Below are positions 1-5,328 of a stretch of 5,680 bases of DNA, piece after piece. Under the pieces are notes generated by a model. That model had not been told where the DNA came from. It did not search any database and worked only from the letters and a program-made list of their open reading frames with translations. Numbering within the stretch: the first letter of the stretch is position 1; each line of letters opens with the position of its first letter. The translations under genes were made by a program, and so were the position numbers. Source of the DNA: Alphaproteobacteria bacterium (GTDB lineage Bacteria; Pseudomonadota; Alphaproteobacteria; Micropepsales; Micropepsaceae); NCBI GenBank assembly GCA_947455695.1, contig CANGRN010000122.1, forward strand, positions 1-5,680, written 5' to 3'.

Positions 1-821
1 ATCGCCGCTGCGCCGGCCACCATGTCCACCAGGTAATGCCCGACAAAGAAGGGCACGGCGCACAGCATGATGATGTTCAAACTCATGATCGCGGCGCTGA
101 TGATTCCGGTTTTGCGGAAGGCCCAGCAATAGGCCAGCGCCATGGCGGTGTGGAAGGAGGGGAAGCTCACCACCCCCGTCATGCCCGATAGTGCGAAATG
201 CAAATCGCGTCCCGACAGCAGATGCTGCATCACGGGTACGAAACCATTGTCGGTCTGGATGTTGTAGAACTTGGATGGTCCCAGCGCGGGAAAAAGCACC
301 GCGCCGGCGCAGGCCAGCAGGCCGGTCAGCAGGAACAGCCAGAACATGTCGCGCAATTGCTGCTTGGCATCCAGCAGTCCCAGCAGCAATCCAAAATACA
401 GGCCCTGATAGACAAGGCTGCCATAGGCAAGGCCCAACAGCGCCGCCAGCGCCGGATGGGCCTGGACGAACTGGTATCCGGCCAGCCAGTCAAAGCCCAG
501 CGCCCGGTCCATCGCCATCAGCCGCGCATCGACCAGCGGACCGGCGGATGCCAGGCACAGATAGGACAGCGCGCAAATGACAGTGGAGCCTGCCAGGGTC
601 AGCGCGAAATATTCCGCCATCAACCCGCCGCGCCGCACCGCGAAAGCGCGCAGCGCGAAGGTGATGCTTAACGCCAATCCCAGGATCAGGAAGTCACGCG
701 GCGCGGCGATGAAATCGAGATGGATATGGGCCGCCCAGGCAGCATCCAGCAGCGCCAGCACGCCAAGAGCGCACCATTCTGGCACAAAATCGCTGGTGAA
801 AAGGCGTTTTCCCCGTCCCAT
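1..821 (-). CDS. PAP2-family integral membrane phosphatase/phosphotransferase, 3' end missing
   Basis: I translated this frame by hand. It starts at ATG 821 and stays open for 273 codons to the window edge, so the C-terminus is missing. The protein is highly hydrophobic, with likely membrane helices near residues 15-33, 43-62, 71-93, 123-150, 159-180, 224-236 and 240-260. Two PAP2 signatures are visible: SFPSFHT (219-225, catalytic-type His224) and GHYLVDMVAG (261-270, His262 and Asp266). The PSFH form, rather than PSGH, and the many helices ahead of it resemble the PAP2_3/inositol-phosphorylceramide-synthase-like branch, whose members act on phospholipid or sphingolipid head groups in the inner membrane. 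The exact substrate is not deducible. An in-frame TGA lies eight codons upstream and no other start falls between, so the start is fixed, although no good Shine-Dalgarno sequence is seen. It lies 37 bp after the YjbR-like gene on the same strand, so it may be last in the hisB unit. Confidence 0.85.
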   Translation of the reverse strand, partial: MGRGKRLFTSDFVPEWCALGVLALLDAAWAAHIHLDFIAAPRDFLILGLALSITFALRAFAVRRGGLMAEYFALTLAGSTVICALSYLCLASAGPLVDARLMAMDRALGFDWLAGYQFVQAHPALAALLGLAYGSLVYQGLYFGLLLGLLDAKQQLRDMFWLFLLTGLLACAGAVLFPALGPSKFYNIQTDNGFVPVMQHLLSGRDLHFALSGMTGVVSFPSFHTAMALAYCWAFRKTGIISAAIMSLNIIMLCAVPFFVGHYLVDMVAGAAA

Positions 822-858
822 GCGCGGGACATTGCAAAGGCTTCACCAGAAGTTGCGC

Positions 859-1227
859 TCAGCGCTTAACCGTCTTTTTCTTTGCGGTCTTTTTGGGCCG
901 CCGCTTGATGGGCGGCATCGCCGCCAATTGCGCGGCACGGCCCACCAGCATGTCCTTCAGCACCGCCCTGGTCAGCGCCGACAGGCGGATCAGCACAAAC
1001 GGGAATTTGCGATAGTGATCGGTGATGTAGAAAAGCCCGGGCTCGGCTTCCAGCATCATGTCGCGCATTTCCATCGACCCGACCTGAAGCGTAACGGCGT
1101 CTTCATTTTTGTGGGTCTTGGCCAGGAAGCGGTCATGAATGAAGACCGACGGTTCGTTGAACCACAGCCGTTCGTCCGTGCCGGGAATCGACAGCATGAT
1201 CTTGCGGGCTTCGGCCTTACTCAACAT
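859..1227 (-). CDS. MmcQ/YjbR family protein
   Basis: This 122-residue protein has the look of the MmcQ/YjbR family (PF04237, a small CyaY-like alpha/beta fold often annotated as DNA-binding). The N-terminal part includes ARKIMLSIPGTDE (7-19), followed by an aromatic stretch LWFNEPSVFIHDRFLAK (21-37). The middle section near residues 56-77 (MMLEAEPGLFYITDHYRKFP) is typical of the family, and the usual length is about 110-120 residues. The last 15 residues are strongly basic (KRRPKKTAKKKTVKR), which would suit nucleic-acid contact, but that is inference. The molecular function of the family is not firmly established. The start lies 6 bp after the stop of the MmcB-like gene, so the two are almost certainly cotranscribed. 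The ribosome-binding site is weak and falls within the end of the upstream gene, which suggests translational coupling. Confidence 0.82.
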   Translation of the reverse strand: MLSKAEARKIMLSIPGTDERLWFNEPSVFIHDRFLAKTHKNEDAVTLQVGSMEMRDMMLEAEPGLFYITDHYRKFPFVLIRLSALTRAVLKDMLVGRAAQLAAMPPIKRRPKKTAKKKTVKR

Positions 1228-1233
1228 CGGGCC

Positions 1234-1701
1234 CTACTTCTCATTGGAAATGACCAGGCCGGGCGTCTGTGACAGCGCTATCGCGTCCAGATTGCGCGAC
1301 AGCCGCTCCGCCGCGCAACGCGCGAAACTGATGGTGACGGCCTTGCGCCGGCTGGCATGCAGCGACTGGGCTTCGGCTTCCTTGATGATCGAACCGCCAT
1401 AGCGGTCGGCCACGATCAGGCCCGTCTGATGCGGCACATGCTCGGGCGGGAAATCCGGCGGAATGGCGAAATAGAACAGGTCGCAGTAGTCCAGATAATC
1501 CGGCCATTTTGCATCAGTGCGCAGATCGGCCAGCGCCACCTTGATCTCCACTCCCAGCATTTCGCCGCCGGGGCCGATGGCGGCGACATCCAGCCGCCGT
1601 CCGTTGGGCAAGGTGAATTCCAGGATGGGCGAGTAGCCTTCTTCAAGCAGAAGACGGCTCACCCCGCGCGCGACTTCTGCGGCGGTGGAAGAACTGATCA
1701 T
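1234..1701 (-). CDS. mmcB: MmcB-type DNA repair protein, PD-(D/E)XK nuclease-like
   Basis: This 155-residue protein matches what I know of the MmcB family (PF06319), described in Caulobacter as a damage-response protein linked to mutagenesis and regarded as a restriction-endonuclease-fold protein. The PD-(D/E)XK core is visible: Asp38 in GRRLDVAAIG, then Glu52 and Lys54 in LGVEIKVALADLR (D-x13-E-x-K). It is followed by the family-specific block DAKWPDYLDYCDLFYFAIP (63-81) and by GLIVADRYGGSIIKEA (94-109). The C-terminal helix FARCAAERL (126-134) is also typical. All presumed catalytic residues are intact, so it is probably active, although nuclease activity in this family is inferred from the fold. 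The start is the first ATG in frame. Upstream there is only a weak purine run, beyond the hisB stop 43 bp away. It is probably transcribed with hisB and the YjbR-like gene; pairing two small DNA-associated families suggests a shared role, which is inference. Confidence 0.85.
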   Translation of the reverse strand: MISSSTAAEVARGVSRLLLEEGYSPILEFTLPNGRRLDVAAIGPGGEMLGVEIKVALADLRTDAKWPDYLDYCDLFYFAIPPDFPPEHVPHQTGLIVADRYGGSIIKEAEAQSLHASRRKAVTISFARCAAERLSRNLDAIALSQTPGLVISNEK

Positions 1702-1716
1702 GCGGCGAGTTTACCC

Positions 1717-1734
1717 CGCGCGCGTACGCGCGCA
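1717..1734. repeat. Alternating purine-pyrimidine GC palindrome between hisB and mmcB
   Basis: Bases 1718-1733 form a perfect 16-bp palindrome, GCGCGCGTACGCGCGC, lying in the 43-bp gap between hisB and the mmcB-like gene. Purines and pyrimidines alternate strictly over 1717-1734. Such sequence is known to favour left-handed Z-DNA under negative supercoiling. As RNA it could form only a short-looped hairpin. There is no T-tract after it on either strand, so it is not a convincing terminator. It might bind a dimeric protein or be a by-product of high GC content. Confidence 0.5.
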
Positions 1735-1744
1735 AAGGAACAGA

Positions 1745-2332
1745 CTACAGACTGCCTTTACTGGAAGGCGATGCGCCGTCCAGCCTGTCGTCCACCGTGA
1801 TTGCCTGGCGCAGCGCCCGCGCCAGGCCCTTGAAGCAGGTCTCGACGATGTGATGGCTGTTGTCGGCGTACAGGTTTTCGATGTGCAGGCAGGCGCCCGC
1901 ATTCTGGGCGAAGGCCTGGAACCATTCCTTGAACAGCTCGGTGTCCATCTCCCCCAGCTTGGGCTTGGGGATGGTCACCTTCCAGATCAGGTAAGGCCGG
2001 TTGGACAGGTCCAGCGCCACGCGGGTCAGCGCCTCGTCCATCGGGATCAGGGCCGAGCCGAAACGGGTGATGCCGGCGAAATCGCCCAGCGCCTGTTTGA
2101 CCGCCTGGCCGATGACAATGGCGGTGTCCTCGGTGGTGTGGTGGTAATCGACATGCAGGTCGCCGGTGGCGCGCACTTTCAGGTCGATCATGGAGTGGCG
2201 CGAGAAGCTCTCCAGCATGTGGTCCAGGAAACCGATGCCGGTATCGATGTCGCTGTCCCCGGTCCCGTCCAGGTCCAGGGAGACGGCGATCTCGGTCTCG
2301 CGGGTCTTGCGTTCGACGGTGGCGGTGCGCAT
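1745..2332 (-). CDS. hisB: Imidazoleglycerol-phosphate dehydratase
   Basis: HisB removes water from imidazoleglycerol phosphate to give imidazole-acetol phosphate, a middle step of cytoplasmic histidine synthesis. The 195-residue protein has the normal length of the monofunctional bacterial enzyme, with no fused HisB-N phosphatase domain. Family signatures are clear: [11 protein letters not shown] (30-40), the first metal-binding motif [13 protein letters not shown] (60-72), NRPYLIW (111-117), and the second metal motif [16 protein letters not shown] (160-175). The C-terminus PSSKGSL is also typical. I chose ATG 2332 because the family begins with a sequence like [15 protein letters not shown] and because AAGGA lies 6 bases before it. 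An upstream in-frame ATG at 2389 would add 19 unlikely residues and would place the start inside the presumed regulatory region. The usual alphaproteobacterial partners hisH, hisA, hisF and hisE are not adjacent; the next gene downstream is the mmcB-like one. Confidence 0.97.
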   Translation of the reverse strand: MRTATVERKTRETEIAVSLDLDGTGDSDIDTGIGFLDHMLESFSRHSMIDLKVRATGDLHVDYHHTTEDTAIVIGQAVKQALGDFAGITRFGSALIPMDEALTRVALDLSNRPYLIWKVTIPKPKLGEMDTELFKEWFQAFAQNAGACLHIENLYADNSHHIVETCFKGLARALRQAITVDDRLDGASPSSKGSL

Positions 2333-2338
2333 GGGAAA

Positions 2339-2343
2339 TCCTT
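2339..2343 (-). promoter_or_regulatory. Shine-Dalgarno site that fixes the hisB start
   Basis: AAGGA on the minus strand lies 6 bases before ATG 2332. It supports the 195-residue form of HisB over the longer frame that opens at 2389. Confidence 0.75.
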
Positions 2344-2354
2344 GGTATCTGCGG

Positions 2355-2383
2355 TCTATAGCAGAGGGTTCCGGGGGCGTGAA
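2355..2383 (-). promoter_or_regulatory. Candidate sigma-70-type promoter for hisB
   Basis: On the minus strand, TTCACG (2383-2378) and TATAGA (2360-2355) are separated by exactly 17 bases; each matches the consensus at four of six positions. The position is right for a short hisB leader that includes the Shine-Dalgarno site. It lies just beside the operator-like half-site at 2387-2398, so a protein bound there could affect it. Matches of this quality occur by chance, so this is a suggestion only. Confidence 0.3.
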
Positions 2384-2386
2384 TCC

Positions 2387-2424
2387 CATATGACGTCAAA
2401 GCATATGTCATAATTGACATATGC
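2387..2424. promoter_or_regulatory. Operator-like inverted repeat upstream of metK
   Basis: Two arms, GCATATGTCA (2401-2410) and TGACATATGC (2415-2424), are perfect reverse complements around a TAAT centre. A third related element, CATATGACGTCA (2387-2398), starts 15 bp before the matching part of the left arm and itself contains the palindrome TGACGTCA (2391-2398). The DNA here is AT-rich against GC-rich surroundings. The arms and spacing are typical of a site for a dimeric repressor or activator. CATAAT (2409-2414) could be the metK -10 element, with five of six matches but no good -35, so a bound protein would cover the promoter. Methionine-cycle genes in Proteobacteria, metK among them, are known targets of ArsR-family SAH- or SAM-sensing regulators (SahR, SamR), but I cannot confirm that this site fits their motif. 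Confidence 0.65.
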
Positions 2425-2483
2425 GGTTGACCCCCCGGCCAAAGCCTGTAAGAAAGCCCCTCCGCAAAAGTTAAGGGTCCCAA

Positions 2484-3677
2484 ATGGCGCGCTCCGACTA
2501 TCTGTTCACCTCCGAAAGCGTTTCGGAAGGTCATCCCGACAAGGTCGCTGACCGCATCTCCGACGAGGTGGTGGATCTGTTCTTCCGCGAAGGCCCCAAG
2601 GAAGGCATGAGCCCCTGGGACATTCGCGCTGCCTGCGAAACCCTTTGCACCACCAACCGCGTGATCATCGCGGGCGAAACCCGCGGCCCCAAGAAGGTGC
2701 AGGCCGGTGACGTGGAAGACGTCGCGCGCAAGGCCATCAAGGACATCGGCTACGAACAGGAAGGCTTCCATTGGCGCAACGCCAATGTCGAAGTGTTGCT
2801 GCATGCCCAGTCGGCGCATATCGCCCAGGGCGTGGACGCGTCCGGCAATAAGGACGAAGGCGCGGGCGACCAGGGCATCATGTTCGGCTATGCCTGCCGC
2901 GAGACCCCGGCGCTGATGCCGGCGCCCCTGTTCTACAGCCATAAAATCCTGGAATTGCTGGCCAAAGTGCGCAAGTCGGGCAAGGAATCCACGCTGCTGC
3001 CCGATGCGAAATCGCAGGTCACCCTGCGCTATGCGAACGGCAAGCCGGTGGAAGCCACCCAGATCGTGCTGTCCACCCAGCATGCGCATGAAAGCCAGAC
3101 CAGCGCCGATATCCGCGCCATCGTGGAACCCTACATCCGCGAAACGCTGCCCAAGGAATGGATCAACGACAAGACCGTGTGGCACATCAATCCCACCGGC
3201 TCATTCGTGATCGGCGGTCCGGACGGCGACTGCGGCCTGACCGGGCGCAAGATCATCGTCGACACTTACGGCGGCGCGGCTCCGCATGGCGGCGGCGCGT
3301 TCTCGGGCAAGGACTCCACCAAGGTGGATCGCTCGGCGGCCTATGCCGCGCGCTATCTGGCCAAGAATGTGGTGGCCGCCGGACTGGCTGACCGCTGCAC
3401 CATCCAGCTCGCCTATGCCATCGGCGTCGCCGAGCCGCTGTCGGTCTATGTCGACCTGCACGGCACCGGCAATGTGGAAGAAGCCAAGCTGGAAAAGATC
3501 CTGCCCCAGGTCATGAACCTGAAGCCCCGCGGCATCCGCGAGCATCTGGACCTGAACAAGCCCATCTTCGCCCGCACCTCGGCTTATGGCCATTTCGGCC
3601 GCGAGCCCGATGCGGATGGCGGCTTTTCCTGGGAAAAAACCGACCTGGCCGCCCAGATCAAGGCGGCGCTGTCGTAA
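2484..3677 (+). CDS. metK: S-adenosylmethionine synthetase (methionine adenosyltransferase)
   Basis: MetK joins methionine and ATP to make S-adenosylmethionine, the main methyl donor, releasing phosphate and diphosphate in the cytoplasm. At 397 residues it is of normal length, with the three-part MAT fold. Key motifs are present: [13 protein letters not shown] (8-20, ATP and Mg binding), the signature GAGDQG (126-131) with GYACRETP after it, and the phosphate-binding loop GGGAFSGKD (269-277), followed by [12 protein letters not shown]. The insertions around residues 34-45 and 158-176 are common in alphaproteobacterial MetK. The start is supported by AAGGG at 2473-2477, 6 bases ahead of ATG. 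It diverges from hisB and heads a rightward unit with trmB, which uses its product. Expression is probably controlled at the operator-like repeat just upstream; no recognisable SAM riboswitch is seen in the 60-base leader. Confidence 0.98.
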   Translation: MARSDYLFTSESVSEGHPDKVADRISDEVVDLFFREGPKEGMSPWDIRAACETLCTTNRVIIAGETRGPKKVQAGDVEDVARKAIKDIGYEQEGFHWRNANVEVLLHAQSAHIAQGVDASGNKDEGAGDQGIMFGYACRETPALMPAPLFYSHKILELLAKVRKSGKESTLLPDAKSQVTLRYANGKPVEATQIVLSTQHAHESQTSADIRAIVEPYIRETLPKEWINDKTVWHINPTGSFVIGGPDGDCGLTGRKIIVDTYGGAAPHGGGAFSGKDSTKVDRSAAYAARYLAKNVVAAGLADRCTIQLAYAIGVAEPLSVYVDLHGTGNVEEAKLEKILPQVMNLKPRGIREHLDLNKPIFARTSAYGHFGREPDADGGFSWEKTDLAAQIKAALS

Positions 3678-3695
3678 GAGGTCTGTTTGCGTACC

Positions 3696-3729
3696 CAACC
3701 GCCGTCCTGCTCCCGCAGGGCGGCGGTTG
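3696..3729 (+). terminator. Strong hairpin between metK and trmB, possible partial terminator
   Basis: CAACCGCCGTCCTGC (3696-3710) pairs with GCAGGGCGGCGGTTG (3715-3729) across a TCCC loop. All 15 positions pair in RNA, 14 as Watson-Crick pairs and one as G-U. It starts 18 bases after the metK stop and ends 16 bases before the trmB start. Only a poor U-run follows (TGCTTT), so full termination is doubtful. Partial termination, or an RNA-processing or stability element that keeps metK above trmB, is more likely. The trmB ribosome-binding site (AAAGGG, 3736-3741) lies just outside the stem. Confidence 0.65.
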
Positions 3730-3745
3730 TGCTTTAAAGGGCCCG

Positions 3746-4444
3746 ATGAACACCCCGGATCATCCCGATCGCCATCGGCGCAAGCTGTATGGCCGGCGCA
3801 AGGGCCCCAAGCTGTCGGCCCGGCAGGCAGGTCTGCGCCAAACACTGTTAGGGGAACTCGCCTATACCCCGGGTATCGACCCCCTCAGCCAGTTTCCGAA
3901 CAGCGTTCGGGAGGTGTGGCTGGAGGTCGGCTTTGGCGCCGGCGAGCACCTGGTCTGGCAAGCCGCCCAGCATCCCCATGTCGGCCTGATCGGTGCCGAA
4001 CCCTACCAGATGGGAATGGCCAAGCTACTGACAAAGCTGGAAGAAACGTCACTGAACAATGTTCGGCTTTATGAAGGGGATGGCTCGGACATCATCCAGG
4101 CCTTGCCGGATGCCAGCCTGGGGCGGTTCTTTTTGCTGTTCCCCGATCCCTGGCCCAAGACCCGGCATCACAAACGGCGTTTCCTGCAGATGGAGATGCT
4201 GGACAACCTGTTCCGGGTGCTCAAGCCGGGGGCGGAACTCCGCTTTGCCACCGACGACAAAAGTTATCTGCCCTATGCCCTGGAGCGGTTGATGGCCCAT
4301 CCCGGCTTTGAATGGCTGGCCCAGGGGCCCGCCGACTGGAAAAGCCGGCCCGCCGACTGGCCCCCAACCCGTTATGAAACCAAGGCGATCCGGGGGCTGC
4401 CGACCTTCCTCCGCTTCGCGCGAAGGGCTAAAATCGCGGCATGA
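3746..4444 (+). CDS. trmB: tRNA (guanine-N7)-methyltransferase
   Basis: TrmB transfers a methyl group from SAM to N7 of G46 in the variable loop of many tRNAs. The 232-residue protein shows the family blocks in order: a basic N-terminal region with LYGRRKGPKLSARQ (14-27), the SAM-binding motif EVGFGAGEHL (60-69), GAEPYQMGMAKLL (83-95), the catalytic and substrate block LLFPDPWPKTRHHKRRF (130-146), ATDDKSY (168-174), and the C-terminal TRYETKAIRG (208-217). Many TrmB proteins have EGFG and GVEP/GIEP forms; the variants here are mild. The start ATG follows AAAGGG by four bases. It lies 68 bp after metK and overlaps the next small gene by ATGA, which suggests coupled translation. The link to metK is metabolic (SAM supply), and the one to rimP and nusA is through the translation machinery. 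Confidence 0.96.
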   Translation: MNTPDHPDRHRRKLYGRRKGPKLSARQAGLRQTLLGELAYTPGIDPLSQFPNSVREVWLEVGFGAGEHLVWQAAQHPHVGLIGAEPYQMGMAKLLTKLEETSLNNVRLYEGDGSDIIQALPDASLGRFFLLFPDPWPKTRHHKRRFLQMEMLDNLFRVLKPGAELRFATDDKSYLPYALERLMAHPGFEWLAQGPADWKSRPADWPPTRYETKAIRGLPTFLRFARRAKIAA

Positions 4445-4695
4445 AAAAACCGGCCCCCGATGACGACGATTATGTGCGCCCCATCTATCGCACCAGCTTT
4501 GGCGAATATGCCATCGTCGCGGTGGCGGCCTGCTGCACCCTGGCCTTCATCCTGATGATGGTCCTGCCCTCGCCCTTCGCCAAATATGAAAAAGCCAAGG
4601 CCAAGGCGGCCGTGGAAACCCGCGAAAAGGCCCTGGCGGCCCCGATTCCGGGCGGGGAAGTCAGTGTGGGCATTGCCCCGGCGCCGCGGAAATAA
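4441..4695 (+). CDS. Small single-pass membrane protein of unknown function
   Basis: I do not recognise this 84-residue protein. It opens with an acidic patch (PDDDDY, 6-11), then a short region with RPIYRTSFGEY (13-23), one hydrophobic helix at about 22-43 containing AIVAVAACCTLAFILMMVL, a Lys/Ala-rich probably helical stretch (FAKYEKAKAKAAVETREKAL, 46-65), and a Pro/Gly-rich tail. The charge after the helix would favour a cytoplasmic C-terminus, but both sides carry basic residues. It is not a cleaved signal peptide by appearance. The start codon overlaps the trmB stop as ATGA and there is no separate strong ribosome-binding site, so translation is probably coupled to trmB. The overlap, codon use like that of its neighbours and protein-like composition support a real gene. 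A gap of 71 bp follows before the annotated rimP start. Confidence 0.7.
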   Translation: MKKPAPDDDDYVRPIYRTSFGEYAIVAVAACCTLAFILMMVLPSPFAKYEKAKAKAAVETREKALAAPIPGGEVSVGIAPAPRK

Positions 4696-4706
4696 CGCTG
4701 CCCGGC

Positions 4707-4735
4707 TTGAATAAAGCCTCCCCGGGGCGTAAATA
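4707..4735 (+). promoter_or_regulatory. Candidate promoter for rimP-nusA
   Basis: TTGAAT (4707-4712) and TAAATA (4730-4735) are 17 bp apart in the gap before rimP. The first matches the -35 consensus at four of six positions; the second is a weaker match to the -10. It would allow rimP and nusA to be expressed independently of metK and trmB. The CCCCGGGG palindrome (4719-4726) lies inside the spacer. This is inference from spacing and location only. Confidence 0.3.
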
Positions 4736-4766
4736 GCCGCCAATCCCAAACAACAAGACGTGTTGT

Positions 4767-5327
4767 GTGGCAGTCCGAAAGGGCCGCCGCGGGCGAAAGG
4801 CTTTTGTTTTGACAGTCGTTGCGGCATCGCATCTGGAACCTGTGTTTGAACCCGTGATCGAAAAAGCGGGCTTCAAGCTTGTGCGCCTGCGCATGATGGG
4901 CGGCGCCGCCAAGACCCTGCAGGTCATGGCCGAGCGCCCCGATGGCAGCATGGATGTCGAAGGCTGCGCGGCGCTCAGCCATGCGCTGCTGGATTTCATC
5001 GAGGCCGAAGATCCGATCGAAGGCGAATATGAGATCGAAGTCTCCTCGCCGGGCATCGACCGGCCGCTGACCCGTCCGATGGATTTTGCGCGCTGGAGCG
5101 GCCACGAAGCCAAGATCGAGCTTGCCGCGCCCGTGGACGGCCGCAAGCGCTTTCGCGCCACGCTTTTGGGACTGGATGGCCAGGATGTTCGCATCCGTGA
5201 CACCTCCATCGGCAATGATGAAATCCGTTTTCCGTTTCGCGCCATCGCCAACGCGAAGCTCGTGCTCACCGACAAGCTTATCAACGAACATTCAAAGACG
5301 CGCACCATAGCGCAACAGGAGAAGTAA
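4767..5327 (+). CDS. rimP: Ribosome maturation factor RimP
   Basis: RimP binds free 30S subunits and helps their assembly in the cytoplasm. The 186-residue frame shows an N-terminal domain with EPVIEKAGFKLVRLRM (28-43), LQVMAERPDGSMDVEGC (51-67) and the family hallmark EVSSPGIDRPLTR (91-103), then a C-terminal SH3-like domain from about 104 to 172 (SGHEAKIEL, GRKRFRATLLG, IRFPFRAIANAKLVLTD). The start is uncertain. GTG 4767 is the most upstream possible start but has no ribosome-binding site and adds an Arg/Lys-rich leader unusual for the family. TTG 4809 follows GAAAGG by 8 bases and would give 172 residues with a more usual N-terminus. The gene ends one base before nusA starts, as in the rimP-nusA-infB cluster of most bacteria, so the two are surely cotranscribed. 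Confidence 0.95.
   Translation: MAVRKGRRGRKAFVLTVVAASHLEPVFEPVIEKAGFKLVRLRMMGGAAKTLQVMAERPDGSMDVEGCAALSHALLDFIEAEDPIEGEYEIEVSSPGIDRPLTRPMDFARWSGHEAKIELAAPVDGRKRFRATLLGLDGQDVRIRDTSIGNDEIRFPFRAIANAKLVLTDKLINEHSKTRTIAQQEK
4795..4800 (+). promoter_or_regulatory. Shine-Dalgarno site pointing to a later rimP start
   Basis: GAAAGG lies 8 bases before an in-frame TTG at 4809 inside the annotated rimP. GTG 4767 lacks such a site. The family's usual N-terminus agrees better with the later start, though TTG is a rare start codon. Confidence 0.45.
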
Positions 5328-5328
5328 A

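Noticed and set aside
191..1272. Several plus-strand open frames over the PAP2, YjbR-like and MmcB-like genes
   Set aside because: They are rich in Gln, Arg, Ala and Pro, as antisense shadows of GC-rich genes are, and the minus-strand frames carry clear family motifs.
2425..2483. SAM riboswitch upstream of metK
   Set aside because: The leader is about 60 bases and I could not find the P1 stem and pseudoknot strands of SAM-II, nor the conserved core of the SAM/SAH type. The protein-type operator explains the region better.
1758..3185. A 475-codon open frame on the minus strand across metK and hisB
   Set aside because: It lies antisense to metK and out of frame over hisB, both certain genes. 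Its length comes from GC-rich codon bias, and its sequence resembles no family I know.
4750..4766. Inverted repeat ACAACA/TGTTGT before rimP as an operator or terminator
   Set aside because: Only six pairs around a five-base loop, with no T-tract. It is too weak to list as a feature.
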